Assembly (NCBI GenBank): GCA_017999135.1
Contig: JAGOBT010000229.1
Location: 1-5,830, forward strand
DNA length: 5,830 nt
Source of the DNA: Burkholderiaceae bacterium
GTDB taxonomy: Bacteria > Pseudomonadota > Gammaproteobacteria > Burkholderiales > Burkholderiaceae_C
Direction of reading: 5' to 3'
This document shows, piece by piece, positions 5,710 to 5,830 of the stretch; position 1 is the first letter of the stretch, and every line of letters starts with the position of its first letter. The notes below the pieces were generated by a model. That model saw only the letters and a program-made list of their open reading frames with translations, did not search any database and was not told the DNA's origin. The translations under genes and the position numbers were made by a program.

Positions 5710-5830
5710 TCAGCCGGTGGCGCGGATGAAGGCCTCTTCCAGCGTGCCGCCGCCTAGCGCGGCGGCCACGTCGGCCGGCGGGCCATCGGCCAGCAGCTTG
5801 CCCTTGTGCAGCACCAGCACCCGGTCGGCG
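5710..5830 (-). CDS. ABC transporter ATP-binding protein, C-terminal fragment
   Basis: Only the last 39 residues are visible; the gene enters from the right edge and stops at TGA (5712-5710). The fragment reads ADRVLVLHKGKLLADGPP, then a short Ala/Gly-rich linker and LEEAFIRATG. The first part is the strand-turn after the H-loop seen in ABC ATPases (D-R-V-x-V-L-x-x-G-x-x-x-x-x-G), and the ending L-E-E-A-F is typical of ATPases that pair with ABC-2 permeases. The Walker motifs lie outside the window. Together with the permease and binding protein further along the operon it makes the ATPase of the alcohol dehydrogenase-associated ABC system. Confidence 0.88.
   Translation of the reverse strand, partial: ADRVLVLHKGKLLADGPPADVAAALGGGTLEEAFIRATG

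Overview
The window is high-GC DNA in which every supportable gene lies on the minus strand, so transcription runs from base 5830 down to base 1. Genes overlap by 4 to 10 bases or sit 3 to 11 bases apart. The one exception is a 52 to 64 base gap at 5646-5709. No promoter or convincing rho-independent terminator is visible, so this looks like the interior of one long operon that runs off both edges. Base composition, codon use and a hairpin-rich repeat of a type I associate with Comamonadaceae and relatives suggest a betaproteobacterium of the order Burkholderiales (for example the Rubrivivax/Ideonella/Leptothrix group). This placement is inference.

Upstream half (5830-2678): the C-terminus of an ABC ATPase, a seven-bladed YVTN-type periplasmic beta-propeller protein, a type I fold periplasmic substrate-binding protein, and an ABC-2 type permease. 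This set is the ABC system found beside PQQ-dependent alcohol dehydrogenases (the ped/exa-type aromatic and short-chain alcohol oxidation loci of Pseudomonas and Burkholderiales). It probably handles an alcohol, aldehyde or acid connected with periplasmic quinoprotein oxidation. The dehydrogenase, its cytochrome and pqq genes would lie outside the window.

Downstream half (2666-103): a compact four-gene module that I do not recognise as a named system. It encodes a four-helix MotA/TolQ/ExbB-type channel subunit, then a single-helix ExbD/MotB-like partner. That partner carries a beta-rich periplasmic domain resembling YfaP/DUF2135-type domains, with no peptidoglycan-binding or TonB-type domain. 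Next come a small two-helix membrane protein with a conserved-looking soluble tail, and a lipoprotein. Together they look like a proton-driven inner-membrane motor that may act on an envelope target. This is the most interesting content of the window.

At the lipoprotein start, a hairpin-rich repeat with C8 and C7 runs (sense strand) supplies the N-terminal codons of the signal peptide. The last gene, cut by the left edge, begins inside the lipoprotein gene and encodes a twin-arginine-like signal peptide. It may be a Bug/TctC-type binding protein, but only 37 residues are visible. No RNA gene, CRISPR array, transposase or attachment site is visible. Apart from the 5646-5709 gap, nearly every base is coding.
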